From: AP-15 sp963774345 | GTDB taxonomy: Bacteria; Pseudomonadota; Alphaproteobacteria; ATCC43930; CGMCC-115725 | NCBI GenBank assembly: GCA_963774345.1 | Contig: CAVZFB010000056.1 | Location: forward strand, 1-64,000 | Direction: 5' to 3' | DNA: 64,000 nt | Shown here: piece after piece, positions 63,606-64,000 of the stretch | How positions within the stretch are numbered: the stretch's first letter is position 1 | Layout: every line of letters begins with the position of its first letter | The notes under the pieces: model-generated | Told to the model about the DNA's origin: nothing | Databases searched by the model: none | Seen by the model: only the letters and a program-made list of their open reading frames with translations | Program-made: the position numbers and the translations under genes

Positions 63606-64000
63606 ATGGTGTTGCGGATCGGGACCTTTGACAATGCGACGGGGGGGAACACCCTCTACAAAGCGCTGACGCACCCGCGGGCGGCCCAGCCCGGGCGAGC
63701 ATTACTTGCGGCGCTCGCCGACAATGCTCCGGTGTCGATTTACGACCCGGGCGGCGCGATTTCGGCCTTCGCCGAACTGTTCAGTCTCTTCGAGATCGAA
63801 ATCGCCGGCGTCTATGTCCCGCAGGTCGAGCGTTTCGGTAGCAAAATTCTAGACCACGCAGCAGAGCTCGTGCCCAAGCTGTCCGATTCCGGCGGGCGCT
63901 CGGTGTTCGTTGCCGCTTTCGATGCTGAGCGGTTGATCGCGCAGCTAGAACCCTATTTGCCGCGAGGCGCGCGCGTCTTCAGCCTCGACATGATGCGCAT
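63606..64000 (+). CDS. Unrecognised protein, cut by the right edge
   Basis: 131 codons are visible from an ATG at 63606 to the edge, with no stop. N-terminus LRIGTFDNATGGNTLYKALTH, then ALADNAPVSIYDPGGAISAFAELFSL and VFVAAFDAERLIAQLEPYLPRGARVFSLDMMR (parts). The layout of alternating strands and helices suggests an alpha/beta domain, but I recognise no family. It starts about 120 bases after the YbaK-like gene. Function open. Confidence 0.6.
   Translation, partial: MVLRIGTFDNATGGNTLYKALTHPRAAQPGRALLAALADNAPVSIYDPGGAISAFAELFSLFEIEIAGVYVPQVERFGSKILDHAAELVPKLSDSGGRSVFVAAFDAERLIAQLEPYLPRGARVFSLDMMR

Overview
This window looks like a chromosomal segment of a high-GC alphaproteobacterium, probably of the Rhodospirillales/Hyphomicrobiales type. 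The main support is the cytochrome oxidase locus read on the minus strand (coxB, ctaD, ctaB, a 43-residue CoxF-like gene, ctaG/cox11, coxC, a DUF983 gene, surf1), an order typical of that class. It is backed by a lipid A/Kdo operon, a plant-type glutamate-cysteine ligase, and many gene pairs that overlap by only one to four bases. Genus cannot be fixed from sequence inspection alone.

Layout. 1-1.3 kb: a phospholipase-D-like gene of visibly lower GC runs off the left edge, followed by about 0.5 kb with no clear gene. 1.8-6.6 kb: a two-repeat EthD-like protein, a class III CoA-transferase, an FkbM methyltransferase and an orphan periplasmic binding protein. 6.6-15 kb: housekeeping genes (tRNA-Ala, YggT, DUF167, NnrU, two alpha/beta hydrolases, argG, rlmN, an IalB-like secreted protein, an acetyltransferase). 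14.7-17 kb: ergothioneine genes egtD and egtB. 17-24.7 kb: M32 carboxypeptidase and the aa3 oxidase operon. 25-31.3 kb: tldD, a secreted glycoside hydrolase, a GH1 beta-glucosidase and gshA. 31.3-36.7 kb: rsmE, ubiA, a small methyltransferase, ubiD and pmbA (partner of tldD). 37-38.9 kb: a PEP-CTERM protein and a LigB-type dioxygenase. 39-44.8 kb: a compact lipid A operon (MsbA-like exporter, DUF374 acyltransferase, waaA, lpxK, lpxL-like). 45-47 kb: aquaporin and a Cache-domain sensor. 47.1-50.5 kb: the transglutaminase / alpha-E / permuted ATP-grasp trio. 50.6-53.3 kb: amidohydrolase and MFS transporter. 53.7-62.5 kb: a surface-polysaccharide-like block (gmhA-like isomerase, nucleotide-sugar dehydrogenase, GDP-mannose 3,5-epimerase-like enzyme, two related large proteins, a methyltransferase). 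62.8-64 kb: tRNA-Gly, a prolyl-tRNA deacylase-like gene, and an unknown gene cut by the right edge.

Two things stand out. First, the 54-62 kb block holds a 1034-residue protein with a GT2-like glycosyltransferase N-terminus and a C-terminal methyltransferase-like plus beta-sandwich module; the next gene, translationally coupled to it, is a free-standing copy of that same module. I do not recognise this pair as a described system. Second, four otherwise well-conserved genes (egtB, ctaD, pmbA, the Cache sensor) carry one or two single-base frameshifts each. Since ctaD is the core oxidase subunit, indel errors in the sequence are a likelier explanation than gene decay.

No CRISPR array, insertion sequence, integrase or rRNA gene was seen.
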